Source of the DNA: an uncultured Faecalicatena sp.
GTDB lineage: Bacteria; Bacillota; Clostridia; Lachnospirales; Lachnospiraceae
Assembly (NCBI GenBank): GCA_902489075.1
Contig: CABTYO010000009.1
Coordinates: forward strand, 12,997-76,996
Reading direction: 5' to 3'
DNA: 64,000 nucleotides
Shown: positions 42,342-52,599 of the stretch, piece after piece
Layout: every line of letters starts with the position of its first letter
How positions within the stretch are numbered: the first letter of the stretch is position 1
The notes under the pieces: generated by a model
What the model was told of the DNA's origin: nothing
Seen by the model: only the letters and a program-made list of their open reading frames with translations
Database searches by the model: none
Position numbers and translations under genes: made by a program

Positions 42342-43685
42342 CTATGCGTTTCTTCTTGCCATGATTGCCTCGACCTGTTCTTTTTCCTTTTGGATTGTCA
42401 AAGGATAGAACACTTTAAACAATAACATTGCTACAGCAGAGAATACTGCAGGAAGTACGATGCCACATACGATAATGGTTATTCTCACACCATCATTCTG
42501 TACCTGAGAAGCCGCATCGAATCCGGTCGCTGCCAGCAGATAGCCCGGAATTGCACCACCGATGCCCATTGCGCACTTTGCAACAAAGCTGGACAGAGAG
42601 GAAATCGCCGCCTCTGCACGATATCCGGTTTCCAATTCAACGGTATCTGTAATATCCGCCTGCATGGCATATGACAAGCCCATGCAAAGTCCACTGCCAA
42701 AGCCGCCAATCAGAGTTCCCAGAACAAGCAGCGGAACATTTGTCACATTGATTAGACGGAGTATCGGCACGACACCATTCAAAAACAGCCCCAATATGTA
42801 TAAATTCTTCTTGCCCATTCTTTTTACGAAGAAATTGATCATAAGTGTAGCGGGTAGAACGCCGGCAAGCTGAACCATGGATACGACACTCAGTAAGGCC
42901 AGATTGCCCAATACATAAGTATAGAAATAAGCATTTACCGCATTTAACAATAAACTGCCAACTGTGAAAAGAAGACGGCAGATAAATGTAGACCAGACAG
43001 GACGTATGCTTAGGATCCTGAGTAGATCTTTGAATTTATAACTTTCCGTTTTCTCCTGTTTTATTTCAATATGTTCTTTCACTCCAACGGCACCGATCAG
43101 CGAGAATATAAGGATGACAGCAAAAGAACACCAGATCAGCGACACATAGCCATTTCTGTTAGAAGTATTCCCAAGAATGATTGGAGCAGCCATACCCAAT
43201 ACAACAGATCCCAGCATGTAAGTAAATCCTTTCAGGGAGCTTAATGTATTACGCTCCTGCATATTGTCTGTCATGACCGGAAGCAGACTGTTGAGAGAGA
43301 TGTCCATAACTGGGAACAGTACGCCAATGAGCAGATATGAGATATATGCAATGACCAGTTTCCCGGATGTTGCCATAAGTGGTCCAAACCACAGCAGCAA
43401 GAAGTTTAAGGCACACAGGATGGAGCCGATTGCCAACGCAGGACGGAATTTGCCATGTTTTGAGCGGGGCAGATGGTCGATCACAAATCCAACGAGAGGA
43501 TCGTTCAGACCGTCCAAAATACGCGCAATCAAAAACAAGGTTGCGCAGGCTGCGGGATCCAGTCCAACAATATTTGTATAAAATATTAAAAGATAGGAAC
43601 TGATCACCGTCTGGACGGGGATATTTCCTAGATTTGCTAACGAATACGCTACTCTTTCTTTTGTATTCACTATTTTTTCTTTCAT
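42342..43685 (-). CDS. GPH-family glycoside:cation symporter
   Basis: This 447-residue protein has 12 transmembrane segments in the MelB-like GPH family. Hallmarks are ARILDGLNDPLVGFVIDHLP, GKFRPALAIGSILCALNFLL and YRAEAAISSLSSFVAKCAMG. GAAAGGA precedes the ATG. It follows the rhamnosidase gene by 24 bases on the same strand, so it probably imports the released rhamnoside, disaccharide or rhamnose. It is a different GPH subtype from the symporter at 18790-20265. Confidence 0.86.
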   Translation of the reverse strand: MKEKIVNTKERVAYSLANLGNIPVQTVISSYLLIFYTNIVGLDPAACATLFLIARILDGLNDPLVGFVIDHLPRSKHGKFRPALAIGSILCALNFLLLWFGPLMATSGKLVIAYISYLLIGVLFPVMDISLNSLLPVMTDNMQERNTLSSLKGFTYMLGSVVLGMAAPIILGNTSNRNGYVSLIWCSFAVILIFSLIGAVGVKEHIEIKQEKTESYKFKDLLRILSIRPVWSTFICRLLFTVGSLLLNAVNAYFYTYVLGNLALLSVVSMVQLAGVLPATLMINFFVKRMGKKNLYILGLFLNGVVPILRLINVTNVPLLVLGTLIGGFGSGLCMGLSYAMQADITDTVELETGYRAEAAISSLSSFVAKCAMGIGGAIPGYLLAATGFDAASQVQNDGVRITIIVCGIVLPAVFSAVAMLLFKVFYPLTIQKEKEQVEAIMARRNA

Positions 43686-43709
43686 CGGTTTTTCCTTTCT
43701 GTATTCACA

Positions 43710-46541
43710 TTAACGTCTAATCTCAATTTTCCAGTTGCCGCTTCCAATCTGAAATTGAAGCATTCCATCACGATATTTCATGCCGTCATATTCCGCAGAC
43801 AGATCATAAAGATCGCTCTCTTTTGCAGGCAGGATTACGGTAGCCCTTGTATTTACGGGAACAGTAAACTGATATACGATCTTTTTATTTTCCTTTTTCC
43901 ATGCGGATTTGATTTTCCCATAGATGCTGTCGTAAGATGCTGCTGCCTCGGTCAATGTCCCTCCGATCACAGGACGGATCATAAATTCCTTATATCCGGG
44001 GGTCTGTATCAGTGGTCGGATACCGCAGACTCCGGAGAAAAGAAAATCACATACTGCTCCATAACTGTAATGGTTGAAGGAAGCGTCACGTTTCTCAAAG
44101 GCATCCCACCTTTCCATGATTGTAGTTGCTCCATCTTTGACCGGTTTTAACCAACTTGGGTTTTCTGTCTGTTCCAGAAGGTTGAAAGCCGTTTCCGTAT
44201 AACCATGATTTACCAGCACGTTCAGGATGAATGGAGTGGATAGAAAGCCAGTGTTTAATTTATATCCACAATTCACAATTACCTTATTCAGATAAGACGC
44301 TACTTTACTACGGTTCTCTTCGCTGACGATTCCGAATGCAAGTGCCCGGACATGGGGAGCCTGTCTTCCTTTCTGAATCATGCCATCATCATGTATAAAG
44401 TATTTATTAAATACCCTTTTGACATGATCGGCAACTTCTCGGTATTCCGCCTCTTCCGAAGAAGCCCCGATTATACCTGCCATTTTGGACAACAGTTTGG
44501 CAGAATAAAAATAGAACAATGTGGCTGATATATACTCTGGATAGGTGATCAGCTTCATAAACGTGGCTGCGGCATTTCCAAATGCTTCCGAATCGGGCTC
44601 AAGCCACTCTCCCCAGTGAAAATCCGTATCCCAGACATATCTGGCATCTTCCGGGTTCTTATAATAATCCAGATCCTTATATAACGGATTCTCTCTTTCT
44701 GCTTCCCTTCTTTCATAATCAACCCATCGTTTTGCAGAGGCAAACTGGTTCTTTATGATCTGTTCATCGCCATAACAAAGGTACATCGTGTAGGGAACGA
44801 TCACTGCAGCGTCTCCCCAGCCCGAGGAGCCGTCAATCAGGCATCCATCTTCTTCTGTTCCCAGCATCATGAGACGCATCTGGCGGATCTGTTCGTCACC
44901 AATTGCCATGGCTTCTTCCATGACCCTTTGATTTTCAGGTAAATAATGTTTCACGCCGCTTGTTGACGGCGCGGTGTTGGGAACCTTTCCGCTTGCTTTC
45001 TGCTCAAGCCCCAGATCCTGTAGCCATTTTTCAAAAAACGGATATACGTTCATAAAATCACTTGCTGTTTTAGCGTAGACCTGTGCGTCGCCTGTCCAGG
45101 GTGATCGTTCTCTCTGCGGACAGTCTGTGGGGACGTCCATAAAGTTGCCCTTCTGGCTCCAACGACCATTTTGCACCAGCTTATTAATCAGTGGATTGGA
45201 GCAGGTAAATTCTCCGGTTTCCTCAAGGGCAGAATATACTGCAATTGCCTGAAAATCTTCCGGATTGATCTCGCCGTCATATCCATCAATCTGTGCATAC
45301 TGAAAACCGGAAATGGCAAACATAGGCTTGTATATTTCACAGTTCTCACCTTTCATGATATATTCGATTTTCTGCGTTTTACTTTTCATGGAAATCCCTA
45401 AGGATTCCCCGCCCTCTCCCATGGCAAAATTCTTTTGTGTAAAATTGTTGTTCTCATCCAAAGTTTCGCCAAATAAAATCGAGATCTTCTGACCAGCCTT
45501 ACAATTATGCAGTGTCATTGACAGATAGCCGGCAATATTCTGCCTGAAATTGAGAACTGTTTTTCCGTTAGGTGTATGTAAAATCTTAGGTATAAAATGT
45601 TCCATCTCACGAACCGGTACGCTTCGGCTTGCAATCAATGAATCAACTCTGCTGAAATCCTCTTTTTCAAGATGGACATTCTTCCATGAAGATGCGTCAA
45701 ATCCCGGAAGTTTCCAACCTTCCGGCTCCAGTCTTGCGTCATAAACCTCGCCTATAATCATATCTGCTGTCAGGAGTCCGCCTGTTGACGCAGTAAATGA
45801 TTCGTCTGTACCGATAACATCCCTGCTGCCATCTGCATATTGTAGTTCGATCTGTCCAATATAAGCCACCTTATAGCCGAAATTATTCTTAGTGCTTCCG
45901 CCGGTATACCCTCGCCACCATCCGTCTCCAAGTACGACTGCCCAACAATTCTCTCCCGTCTGTAATAATGGTGTGATGTCATAAGCCTGATACTGTGTGC
46001 GTTTATAATACACGGTGAAACCGGGCTTAAACACATCTGATGTGCCCTTATTTCCATTCAGCCAGAATTCATACAATCCATGTGCGCTTTGATAAATTCG
46101 TGCTTTCACCAGCCCTTCCTTTACGTGAAATTCTTTCCTCAGATAAGGCGCTGGTTTTTCCTTGAATATATCCACCTCATCTTCTGGCTCGATCCACTTT
46201 GCTTCCCAGTCAGTCTCATTCAGCATTCCCATCTCAAACCATGTAGGATCGCTTTCGGCTGTCTCTGCTCCCGCCGTTACGATCACTTTCCAGTAAATAC
46301 GCTGTCTGGAAAGAAGCTCTGCACCACTCCATCGTATACCGTGTGATTTCTCGCTCTCTACCACCCCACTGTCCCACAATACAGCTGCACCGTTTTCATC
46401 AGATGATGCGATGATTCTGTAGGAATTCTGCATGATATTTTTACTGTCACTGTGTAGCTTCCATGACAGACGGGGCTGATCTGCATCTAAACCCAGTGGA
46501 CACACAAGATTCTCCGTTTTTAAGCTGTAGACCTTTAGCAT
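43710..46541 (-). CDS. Alpha-L-rhamnosidase (GH78)
   Basis: This cytosolic glycoside hydrolase of about 943 residues has no signal peptide. The N-terminal PRLSWKLHSDSKNIMQNSYRI-type region is followed by beta-sandwich domains. An (alpha/alpha)6 catalytic barrel comes next, with the GH78 hallmark DCPQRERSPWTGDAQ carrying the acidic pair region. It releases rhamnose from plant glycosides such as flavonoid rutinosides or from pectic fragments. An upstream in-frame ATG exists at 46613, but AAGGAGGAG fits 46541. It forms an operon with the GPH symporter and is divergent from an AraC regulator, which probably controls it. Confidence 0.9.
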   Translation of the reverse strand: MLKVYSLKTENLVCPLGLDADQPRLSWKLHSDSKNIMQNSYRIIASSDENGAAVLWDSGVVESEKSHGIRWSGAELLSRQRIYWKVIVTAGAETAESDPTWFEMGMLNETDWEAKWIEPEDEVDIFKEKPAPYLRKEFHVKEGLVKARIYQSAHGLYEFWLNGNKGTSDVFKPGFTVYYKRTQYQAYDITPLLQTGENCWAVVLGDGWWRGYTGGSTKNNFGYKVAYIGQIELQYADGSRDVIGTDESFTASTGGLLTADMIIGEVYDARLEPEGWKLPGFDASSWKNVHLEKEDFSRVDSLIASRSVPVREMEHFIPKILHTPNGKTVLNFRQNIAGYLSMTLHNCKAGQKISILFGETLDENNNFTQKNFAMGEGGESLGISMKSKTQKIEYIMKGENCEIYKPMFAISGFQYAQIDGYDGEINPEDFQAIAVYSALEETGEFTCSNPLINKLVQNGRWSQKGNFMDVPTDCPQRERSPWTGDAQVYAKTASDFMNVYPFFEKWLQDLGLEQKASGKVPNTAPSTSGVKHYLPENQRVMEEAMAIGDEQIRQMRLMMLGTEEDGCLIDGSSGWGDAAVIVPYTMYLCYGDEQIIKNQFASAKRWVDYERREAERENPLYKDLDYYKNPEDARYVWDTDFHWGEWLEPDSEAFGNAAATFMKLITYPEYISATLFYFYSAKLLSKMAGIIGASSEEAEYREVADHVKRVFNKYFIHDDGMIQKGRQAPHVRALAFGIVSEENRSKVASYLNKVIVNCGYKLNTGFLSTPFILNVLVNHGYTETAFNLLEQTENPSWLKPVKDGATTIMERWDAFEKRDASFNHYSYGAVCDFLFSGVCGIRPLIQTPGYKEFMIRPVIGGTLTEAAASYDSIYGKIKSAWKKENKKIVYQFTVPVNTRATVILPAKESDLYDLSAEYDGMKYRDGMLQFQIGSGNWKIEIRR

Positions 46542-46690
46542 TTTGTTATTCTCCTCCTTTACTTCGTCCTGAAAATGACCTGTTTTCTGAAAAGCAGATG
46601 TTTTGTTAAACAACTGCTTGCAATTTATATTTTAAGAGATATAATGTTATTAAAAAATGGTTCTTGTTGCCGAATATATGGATTATCTTG

Positions 46691-46750
46691 TATGTATAAA
46701 ATTGCCTTTTTATGTATAAATTTGCCTTTCTACACATGAAATTGCTTTTT
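46691..46750. promoter_or_regulatory. Three 20-bp direct repeats between GH78 and the AraC gene
   Basis: Three head-to-tail units of exactly 20 bp lie at 46691-46710, 46711-46730 and 46731-46750. The first two match at 18 of 20 bases, the third matches the first at 15 of 20. The core is TGTATAAAATTGCCTTTT. Direct repeats with about two helical turns of spacing are typical AraC-family operators, so this is the likely switch for the rhamnoside operon. Confidence 0.65.
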
Positions 46751-46775
46751 GTGCATGATACAGAGGAGGAAGTTC

Positions 46776-47756
46776 ATGTTTGACCGTATCCACTTAAGAG
46801 AAGAGGTTTTCAATTCTCCACAATCAGACCCTTTAATGCTGAATAAGTATGCAGTTTCTTTATCTACGTCATCCAGTATCCGTGATGATTTTGATAATTT
46901 TATGTCAAACTGCTCTTTTTGCAATGATGGAGTCGCGTATGCAGCAGTTCTGCACCCTGAAAAAGATTTTACGAAAAGCCATCTTTTTTATTTACAAACC
47001 TTTATTTATATGAATGCTGATTCTCAGTATTATACGGAAAGATCATTGACAGAGTCTTTCCTTCTTATCTACACATATAGTGGCAAGGGGCGTTTGACGT
47101 ATGAAGGAAAAACCTATTCTTTGACAGAAGGAGACGGTGTTTTCATTAATTGTAAAATCCCGCACAGGTATGAAACAGACGGTAAGTTTTGGAGCCACAG
47201 CATCCTGCATTTTTATGGTTCCTATTCTGATTTCTTTTATAATGAAATTACGAAAAATAAAGCCATCTGTTTTCATTATCCTGTAAATGGATCGTATCAG
47301 GTTCAACTGGAAAAATTAATGGAACTATACGAAGATATTTCGCCATACCGTAATGTAATGGTTTCAAACCAACTGGAAAATCTTCTCATGATGCTGTTAA
47401 TACAGTCAAATTATCGTGAAAAGTTATCCCAGAAAACACCTGAGAACCTGAAGTATCTGATTCATTATATTGAGAATAACTATATGAAGCCGTTGTCCCT
47501 TGATTATTTATCTGATTTTTCTAATATCAGCAAATACTACTTATGTCGTCTGTTCAATAAGTATTTCGGGATGTCTCCGAAAGAGTATATTATCCGTCTT
47601 CGATTGGATAATGCGAAAAAAATGCTGAAAACCACTACTTTTCCGGCAAATATGATTGGCGCTATGGTTGGCTTTGATAATGAAACATATTTTTATCGTT
47701 TGTTTAAGGCTCGCACAGGAGTTTCGCCCACCCAATATCGCAAACAAAAAACATGA
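46776..47756 (+). CDS. AraC-family transcriptional regulator
   Basis: This regulator of about 326 residues has an N-terminal cupin-like sensing part (SGKGRLTYEGKTYSLTEGDGVF). Its C-terminal double helix-turn-helix reads LDYLSDFSNISKYYLCRLFNKYFG and then IGAMVGFDNETYFYRLFKARTG. GAGGAGG precedes the ATG at 46776. It is divergent from the GH78/symporter operon with three direct repeats in the shared 230-base gap. Activation of that operon by rhamnose or a rhamnoside is inferred. Confidence 0.88.
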   Translation: MFDRIHLREEVFNSPQSDPLMLNKYAVSLSTSSSIRDDFDNFMSNCSFCNDGVAYAAVLHPEKDFTKSHLFYLQTFIYMNADSQYYTERSLTESFLLIYTYSGKGRLTYEGKTYSLTEGDGVFINCKIPHRYETDGKFWSHSILHFYGSYSDFFYNEITKNKAICFHYPVNGSYQVQLEKLMELYEDISPYRNVMVSNQLENLLMMLLIQSNYREKLSQKTPENLKYLIHYIENNYMKPLSLDYLSDFSNISKYYLCRLFNKYFGMSPKEYIIRLRLDNAKKMLKTTTFPANMIGAMVGFDNETYFYRLFKARTGVSPTQYRKQKT

Positions 47757-47952
47757 GTTCTTGTGTATTGCAGAGACTCCGTGTACGCTGCTCAGTTTCG
47801 CAATTAATCCTTATCAGCAGGGATCAATCAATGGTATGATAGACAAAAGTTCGGAAGAATGGACAATATCCTAAGGAATCTGTCACCATTGTTGACCACC
47901 TCTAGGGAGAGAAAAATGTCGAAGATTCGGAGAAGATATGTATTACACGGCA

Positions 47953-48412
47953 GGGGAGCACCTGCTACTTTGTGGCTAAGGAATTGGTGGCAAAGGATAA
48001 TCTGAATGTCCTGACTAATAATCTGTGTGTAGCTGCTGTACTGGCACAGAACCCCAATTCCAAAGTGGTGGTTACTGGCGGAAGTCTGATTCATCAGCAT
48101 ATGTTTTTAGCCGGAGATATGCTTCTGCGCTCTCTGGAAAATATTTTTATATCCAAGGCATTTATGGGAGTCAGCGGCATAGACTTCAAAGGTGGATTTA
48201 CAGTGAGCAATGACGCAGAATTAAGGGTGTATGACCGTATAAAGAATATCACCCAGGAACTGATCATCGTTGCAGATACCTCTAAGTTTGGGAAGCCTAC
48301 ATTTATCAGTATCGGAGAACTTTCCATGCCGGATATCGTTATTACGGATGGAAAGCTGGAAACAGAATATCTCGAATATTTTTCGGCAAATAGCGTAAAA
48401 GTTCTTTATTAA
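47953..48412 (+). pseudogene. DeoR-family regulator, C-terminal fragment
   Basis: The sensor domain of a DeoR repressor is intact from about STCYFVAKELVAKDNLNVLTNN through VVVTGGSLIHQHMFLAGDM and AFMGVSGIDFKGGFTVSNDAE to the stop at 48412. The DNA-binding N-terminus is missing, and the upstream 200 bases hold no matching frame. It cannot work as a normal repressor. The associated operon may have been lost. Confidence 0.7.
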
Positions 48413-48432
48413 AATGAAATAAAGCATTTTAG

Positions 48433-48461
48433 ATGGGCGTGTCCTTTGGGGGCATGCCCAT
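48433..48461 (+). terminator. Hairpin after the DeoR fragment
   Basis: ATGGGCGTG pairs with CATGCCCAT with one G-U pair and an 11-base loop. The T-tract is poor. The following stretch to 48914 is AT-rich and has no gene. Near 48766-48800, GCAAATT occurs twice next to AATTGAA motifs, a possible operator for the sialic acid operon. Confidence 0.4.
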
Positions 48462-48914
48462 TAAACTATAATGAAGAAAACTAACCTCATCTCTTGTACG
48501 GGCGAAGACCTATAAATCATACAGACTTACTACTCTTTTTCTCTTTTTTCAAAAATATAATCTGAATGGCAATATAAGATAATAAACAATTCGAAGTGTT
48601 CCATGCATAATCCCCCTTTTCCTGTTAATACATATTTTCTTTTCCTGTTCTTATCATAGCATTCTGACAATTCAGGTCTTCACAGTTTATTCACGTGTTT
48701 CTCCAATACATAGAAAAAGTTCGTAGAAAGTGTCTTTTGATGGAAAGAAGTAACATCGGACTGTGCAAATTTAACAAATTGAAGTGTGAAAAATTATGCA
48801 AATTGAAATACATAAGAAAAAACTTTGAAAGAACTTTCGATGAGTTTCGAGAATATTGAAAATAAAAACATGCAGGACTATACTGTTAACGGATTTAGCA
48901 AGGAGGATGAAAAG

Positions 48915-49601
48915 ATGAATGAACGTATAGAACAATTAAAAGGAAAACTGATCGTATCCTGTCAGGCGCTTCCTCATGAACCACTGCACTCTTCCTTTAT
49001 TATGGGAAGAATGGCACTGGCGGCAAAGGAGGGCGGCGCGCGTGGTATCCGTGCAAACACAAAAGAGGATATTGCTGAGATCCAGTCCCAGGTAGACCTT
49101 CCGATCATTGGAATCGTAAAGCGGGATTATGAGAACTGCAAGGTATACATCACACCGACGATGAAGGAGATCGATGAACTGATGGAAGTGAAGCCGGAGA
49201 TCATCGCAATGGATGCAACCATTGATCAGCGCCCAGGAGGAGTAAGTCTGGATGAGTTTTTCAGAGAAGTAAAAGCAAAGTATCCGAATCAGCTTTTTAT
49301 GGCTGACTGCTCAACAGTAGAAGAAGCACTTCACGCAGATGAACTGGGATTTGATTTTATAGGAACGACAATGATCGGTTACACAGAGCAGAGCAAAGGA
49401 TTGAAAATAGAAGAAAATGACTTCGAAATTCTCCGCACGATTTTAGCAAATGTGAAGCATCCGGTAATTGCAGAGGGGAATGTCAATACACCAGAGAAGG
49501 CAAGACGTGTGATCGACCTTGGAACATTTGCTGTTGTGGTCGGCTCTATCATTACAAGACCGCAGCTGATCACAAAATCATTCGCAGAAGCTTTGGATTA
49601 A
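48915..49601 (+). CDS. nanE: N-acetylmannosamine-6-phosphate 2-epimerase
   Basis: This TIM-barrel enzyme of about 228 residues converts ManNAc-6-phosphate to GlcNAc-6-phosphate. Motifs include LIVSCQALPHEPLHSSF, ARGIRANTKEDI, PIIGIVKRDY and FIGTTMIGYTEQSKG, with VIAEGNVNTPEKARR and VVGSIITRP at the phosphate site. An in-frame extension reaches 48825, but AGGAGG sits eight bases before the ATG at 48915, which also gives the usual length. It is the first gene of the sialic acid operon. Confidence 0.95.
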   Translation: MNERIEQLKGKLIVSCQALPHEPLHSSFIMGRMALAAKEGGARGIRANTKEDIAEIQSQVDLPIIGIVKRDYENCKVYITPTMKEIDELMEVKPEIIAMDATIDQRPGGVSLDEFFREVKAKYPNQLFMADCSTVEEALHADELGFDFIGTTMIGYTEQSKGLKIEENDFEILRTILANVKHPVIAEGNVNTPEKARRVIDLGTFAVVVGSIITRPQLITKSFAEALD

Positions 49602-49651
49602 ATTCAGGTAACTATAGTCAGTATATTCATATAAGAAAAGGAGAATGTATC

Positions 49652-50569
49652 ATGAGAAACTTGGAAAAGTACAAAGGCGTTATCCCGGCATTTTATGCAT
49701 GCTATGACGAAGACGGAAAAGTAAGCCCCGAGGGTGTGCAGTCACTGACACGCTACTTTATTGAAAAAGGCGTGAAAGGTGTGTATGTAAATGGGTCCTC
49801 AGGAGAGTGCATTTACCAGAGCGTTGAGGACAAGAAGATCGTCCTGGAAAATGTAATGAAAGAAGCCAAAGGGAAACTGACAGTCATTGCCCATGTGGCA
49901 TGCAACAACACAGAGGACAGCAGGGAGCTGGCAGCTCACGCAGAGAGCCTTGGTGTAGACGCTATCGCAGCCATCCCGCCAATCTATTTCCACCTTCCGG
50001 AATATGCGATCGCACAGTACTGGAATGATATCAGTGATGCAGCACCGAACACAGATTTTGTAATCTACAATATTCCACAGCTGGCAGGCGTTGCATTAAC
50101 GATGAACCTGTTTGCAGAGATGAGAAAGAATCCGAGAGTCATTGGTGTCAAGAATTCTTCCATGCCGGTACAGGATATTCAGATGTTCAAGGATGCGGCA
50201 GGCGGGGACTACATCATTTTCAATGGTCCTGACGAGCAGTTCATGAGCGGACGTGTCATCGGAGCAGAGGGCGCTATCGGCGGTACATACGGGGCAATGC
50301 CTGAATTATTCTTAAAGCTTGATGAGCATGTAAGGGCAGGCAGAATGGATGAGGCAAGAGAACTGCAGTACGCCATCAACTCCGTTATCTACAAGATGTG
50401 CTCCGGACATGGCAATATGTATGGTGTGATCAAGGCAATCTTAAAGATCAACGAAGGTCTGGAACTTGGCGGAGTACATAAACCGCTGCCGGCTCTGATT
50501 GATTCCGATATGCCGATCGTAGAAGAAGCTGCAAAGATGATCCGTGATGCAAAGGCAAAATATCTGTAG
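49652..50569 (+). CDS. nanA: N-acetylneuraminate lyase
   Basis: This is a 305-residue class I aldolase of the DHDPS/NAL family. It splits sialic acid into pyruvate and ManNAc. The pyruvate-binding motif is NGSSGECIYQS, the conserved Tyr lies in DFVIYNIPQLAGV, and the Schiff-base Lys in VIGVKNSSMP. AAAGGAG precedes the ATG. It lies 50 bases behind nanE and just before the symporter gene, so it is part of the nan operon. Confidence 0.95.
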   Translation: MRNLEKYKGVIPAFYACYDEDGKVSPEGVQSLTRYFIEKGVKGVYVNGSSGECIYQSVEDKKIVLENVMKEAKGKLTVIAHVACNNTEDSRELAAHAESLGVDAIAAIPPIYFHLPEYAIAQYWNDISDAAPNTDFVIYNIPQLAGVALTMNLFAEMRKNPRVIGVKNSSMPVQDIQMFKDAAGGDYIIFNGPDEQFMSGRVIGAEGAIGGTYGAMPELFLKLDEHVRAGRMDEARELQYAINSVIYKMCSGHGNMYGVIKAILKINEGLELGGVHKPLPALIDSDMPIVEEAAKMIRDAKAKYL

Positions 50570-50615
50570 AGACAGATGTGTAATCCGTGATGCACATATT
50601 TAGGAGGAAGAAGGT

Positions 50616-52121
50616 ATGCAGGGTTTTACCATTATTGATTTAATTATTTTGATTGTATATCTGGCAGCAGTATTATTTGCCGGGCTTCATTTTGCAAAGA
50701 AGGAAATGAAGGGAAAAGAGTATTTTAAAGGTGACGGAACCGTGCCGTGGTGGGTAACTTCCGTATCGATTTTTGCAACATTATTAAGTCCGATTTCTTT
50801 CCTGTCACTGGCAGGGAACTCTTATGCAGGGACATGGATCATGTGGTTCGCTCAGTTAGGTATGCTTCTGGCTATTCCGGTGACGATCAAGTTTTTCCTT
50901 CCAATCTACAGCAAATTGGGCATTGATACGGCTTATCACTATCTGGAGCTGCGTTTCGGCAGTAAGGGGCTGCGTGTTCTGGGGGCAGTCATGTTCATCA
51001 TTTACCAGGTGGGACGTATGTCCATCATTATGTACCTGCCATGTATGGTACTTTCAAACCTGATGGGAATCAACGTAAATATCCTGATCATCATCATGGG
51101 GATCATTGCAATTATTTACTCTTACACAGGCGGTCTGAAATCCGTACTTTGGACAGACTTTATACAGGGCTCTGTCTTACTGATCGGTGTTACATTTGCA
51201 CTGATCTTCCTTCTGTCACATATCGATGGAGGAATCGGAGCAATCTTTGCTTCCTTTGCAACGGAGCATAAGTTCCTGGCAGTAGACCAGCCGGTATTTA
51301 ACCCGAACATTTTCAAAGACAGCGTATTCATCCTGATCGTTGGTGCAGGCCTTAATACAATGGGCTCTTATGTATCCAGCCAGGATATTGTACAGCGTTT
51401 TACTACAACAACTGACACAAAGAAACTGAATAAGATGATGCTGACAAACGGAGCATTATCCATCTTTATTGCAACCGTATTCTACTTGATCGGTACAGGG
51501 CTGTATGTATTTTATCAGCAGCATGCACTTCCGCCGGCAGCAGCACAGGATCAGATCTTTGCTTCCTATATTGCATTCGAGCTTCCGGTAGGTATCACAG
51601 GACTTTTGCTTGCAGCGATCTATGCAGCATCCCAGTCCACGTTGTCAACAGGCCTGAATTCCGTAGCATCCAGCTGGACACTGGACATCCAGTCCCGGCT
51701 GTCCAAGAAGGAATTAAGCTTTGAAAAACAGACCAAGATCGGTCAGTATGTATCACTGATCGTAGGTATTTTCTCTATCGTAGTTGCCATGGTGCTTGCG
51801 AATGGAGGAGTAAAATCAGCGTACGAATGGTTCAACGGATTCATGGGACTTGTACTTGGTATTCTGGTAGGAACATTTATCCTGGGAGCGTTTACAAAAG
51901 TTGCCAATACCTTCGGCGCTACGCTGGCATTTATTGCAGCAACCGTTGTGATCGTCAGCGTAAAATATTTTACACCGGCAGGAAGCGTTACCATCTGGTC
52001 ATACTCCGTTATTACGATCACAGTATCACTGGTGGTTGGCATTCCAGCCAGCCTGATCTGGAGAAAGGTCAAGGGAGATACCTCCGTACCGGCACCGAAT
52101 ACAACAATCTATAAAAACTAA
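50616..52121 (+). CDS. Sodium:solute symporter, probable sialic acid transporter
   Basis: This 501-residue protein has about 13 transmembrane segments in the SSS (sodium/solute symporter) family. Motifs are GKEYFKGDGTVPWWVTSVSI near helix 1, SYTGGLKSVLWTDFIQG, and the Na+-binding region AAIYAASQSTLSTGLNSVASS. The position inside the nan operon makes sialic acid or a 2,7-anhydro form the likely substrate (inference). TAGGAGGA precedes the ATG. Confidence 0.87.
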   Translation: MQGFTIIDLIILIVYLAAVLFAGLHFAKKEMKGKEYFKGDGTVPWWVTSVSIFATLLSPISFLSLAGNSYAGTWIMWFAQLGMLLAIPVTIKFFLPIYSKLGIDTAYHYLELRFGSKGLRVLGAVMFIIYQVGRMSIIMYLPCMVLSNLMGINVNILIIIMGIIAIIYSYTGGLKSVLWTDFIQGSVLLIGVTFALIFLLSHIDGGIGAIFASFATEHKFLAVDQPVFNPNIFKDSVFILIVGAGLNTMGSYVSSQDIVQRFTTTTDTKKLNKMMLTNGALSIFIATVFYLIGTGLYVFYQQHALPPAAAQDQIFASYIAFELPVGITGLLLAAIYAASQSTLSTGLNSVASSWTLDIQSRLSKKELSFEKQTKIGQYVSLIVGIFSIVVAMVLANGGVKSAYEWFNGFMGLVLGILVGTFILGAFTKVANTFGATLAFIAATVVIVSVKYFTPAGSVTIWSYSVITITVSLVVGIPASLIWRKVKGDTSVPAPNTTIYKN

Positions 52122-52146
52122 TTTCAGGAAGAAAGGATTGTGGGCT

Positions 52147-52599
52147 ATGATTTTTGGAAATATCCGAAACCTGGGCGAGTACCGCTTTCTGGACAGTCAG
52201 ATCCAGGAGTGCTTCGCTTATGCAAAAGAACATGATTTAATGTCATTTGAAAAGGGAACACACGAAATAGATGAGGAAAGATTGTTCGTGAATATCGTAG
52301 AATACACGACAACGACACCTGAGGAGCGCTTTTGGGAGGCGCACAGACAGTATCTGGACATCCATGTGATGCTTGACGGGCCGGAGCAGATCGATCTGAA
52401 CTTCATTGAGAATATGGACCAGAAGGAGTTCCAGCCAGAGGGCGATTTCCTTCCGCTGGAAGGCAGACCGAACAGCCATGTCGTATTGAATGAGGGAGAT
52501 TTCCTGATCTGTTATCCACACGATGCACACCGCACAGCTGTGAAAGTGGAAGAATCAAAGGCTATTAAAAAAGCAATTTTCAAAGTACGGATTCAGTAG
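52147..52599 (+). CDS. yhcH: YhcH/YjgK/YiaL family protein
   Basis: This cupin protein of about 150 residues belongs to the DUF386 family found in nan operons. Motifs are HRQYLDIHVMLDGPEQI and the metal-binding-like NEGDFLICYPHDAHRTAV. Members have been proposed to act as sugar anomerases (NanQ-like) that speed ring-opening of sialic acid. An in-frame TTG at 52138 is less likely than the ATG at 52147, which has AAAGGA at good spacing. Confidence 0.88.
   Translation: MIFGNIRNLGEYRFLDSQIQECFAYAKEHDLMSFEKGTHEIDEERLFVNIVEYTTTTPEERFWEAHRQYLDIHVMLDGPEQIDLNFIENMDQKEFQPEGDFLPLEGRPNSHVVLNEGDFLICYPHDAHRTAVKVEESKAIKKAIFKVRIQ

Noticed and set aside
43755..44150. A 131-codon plus-strand frame inside the GH78 region
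   Set aside because: It mirrors the rhamnosidase gene on the other strand and has no start signal.
48825..48914. N-terminal extension of NanE by 30 codons
   Set aside because: The only good ribosome site precedes the ATG at 48915, and NanE proteins normally start there.
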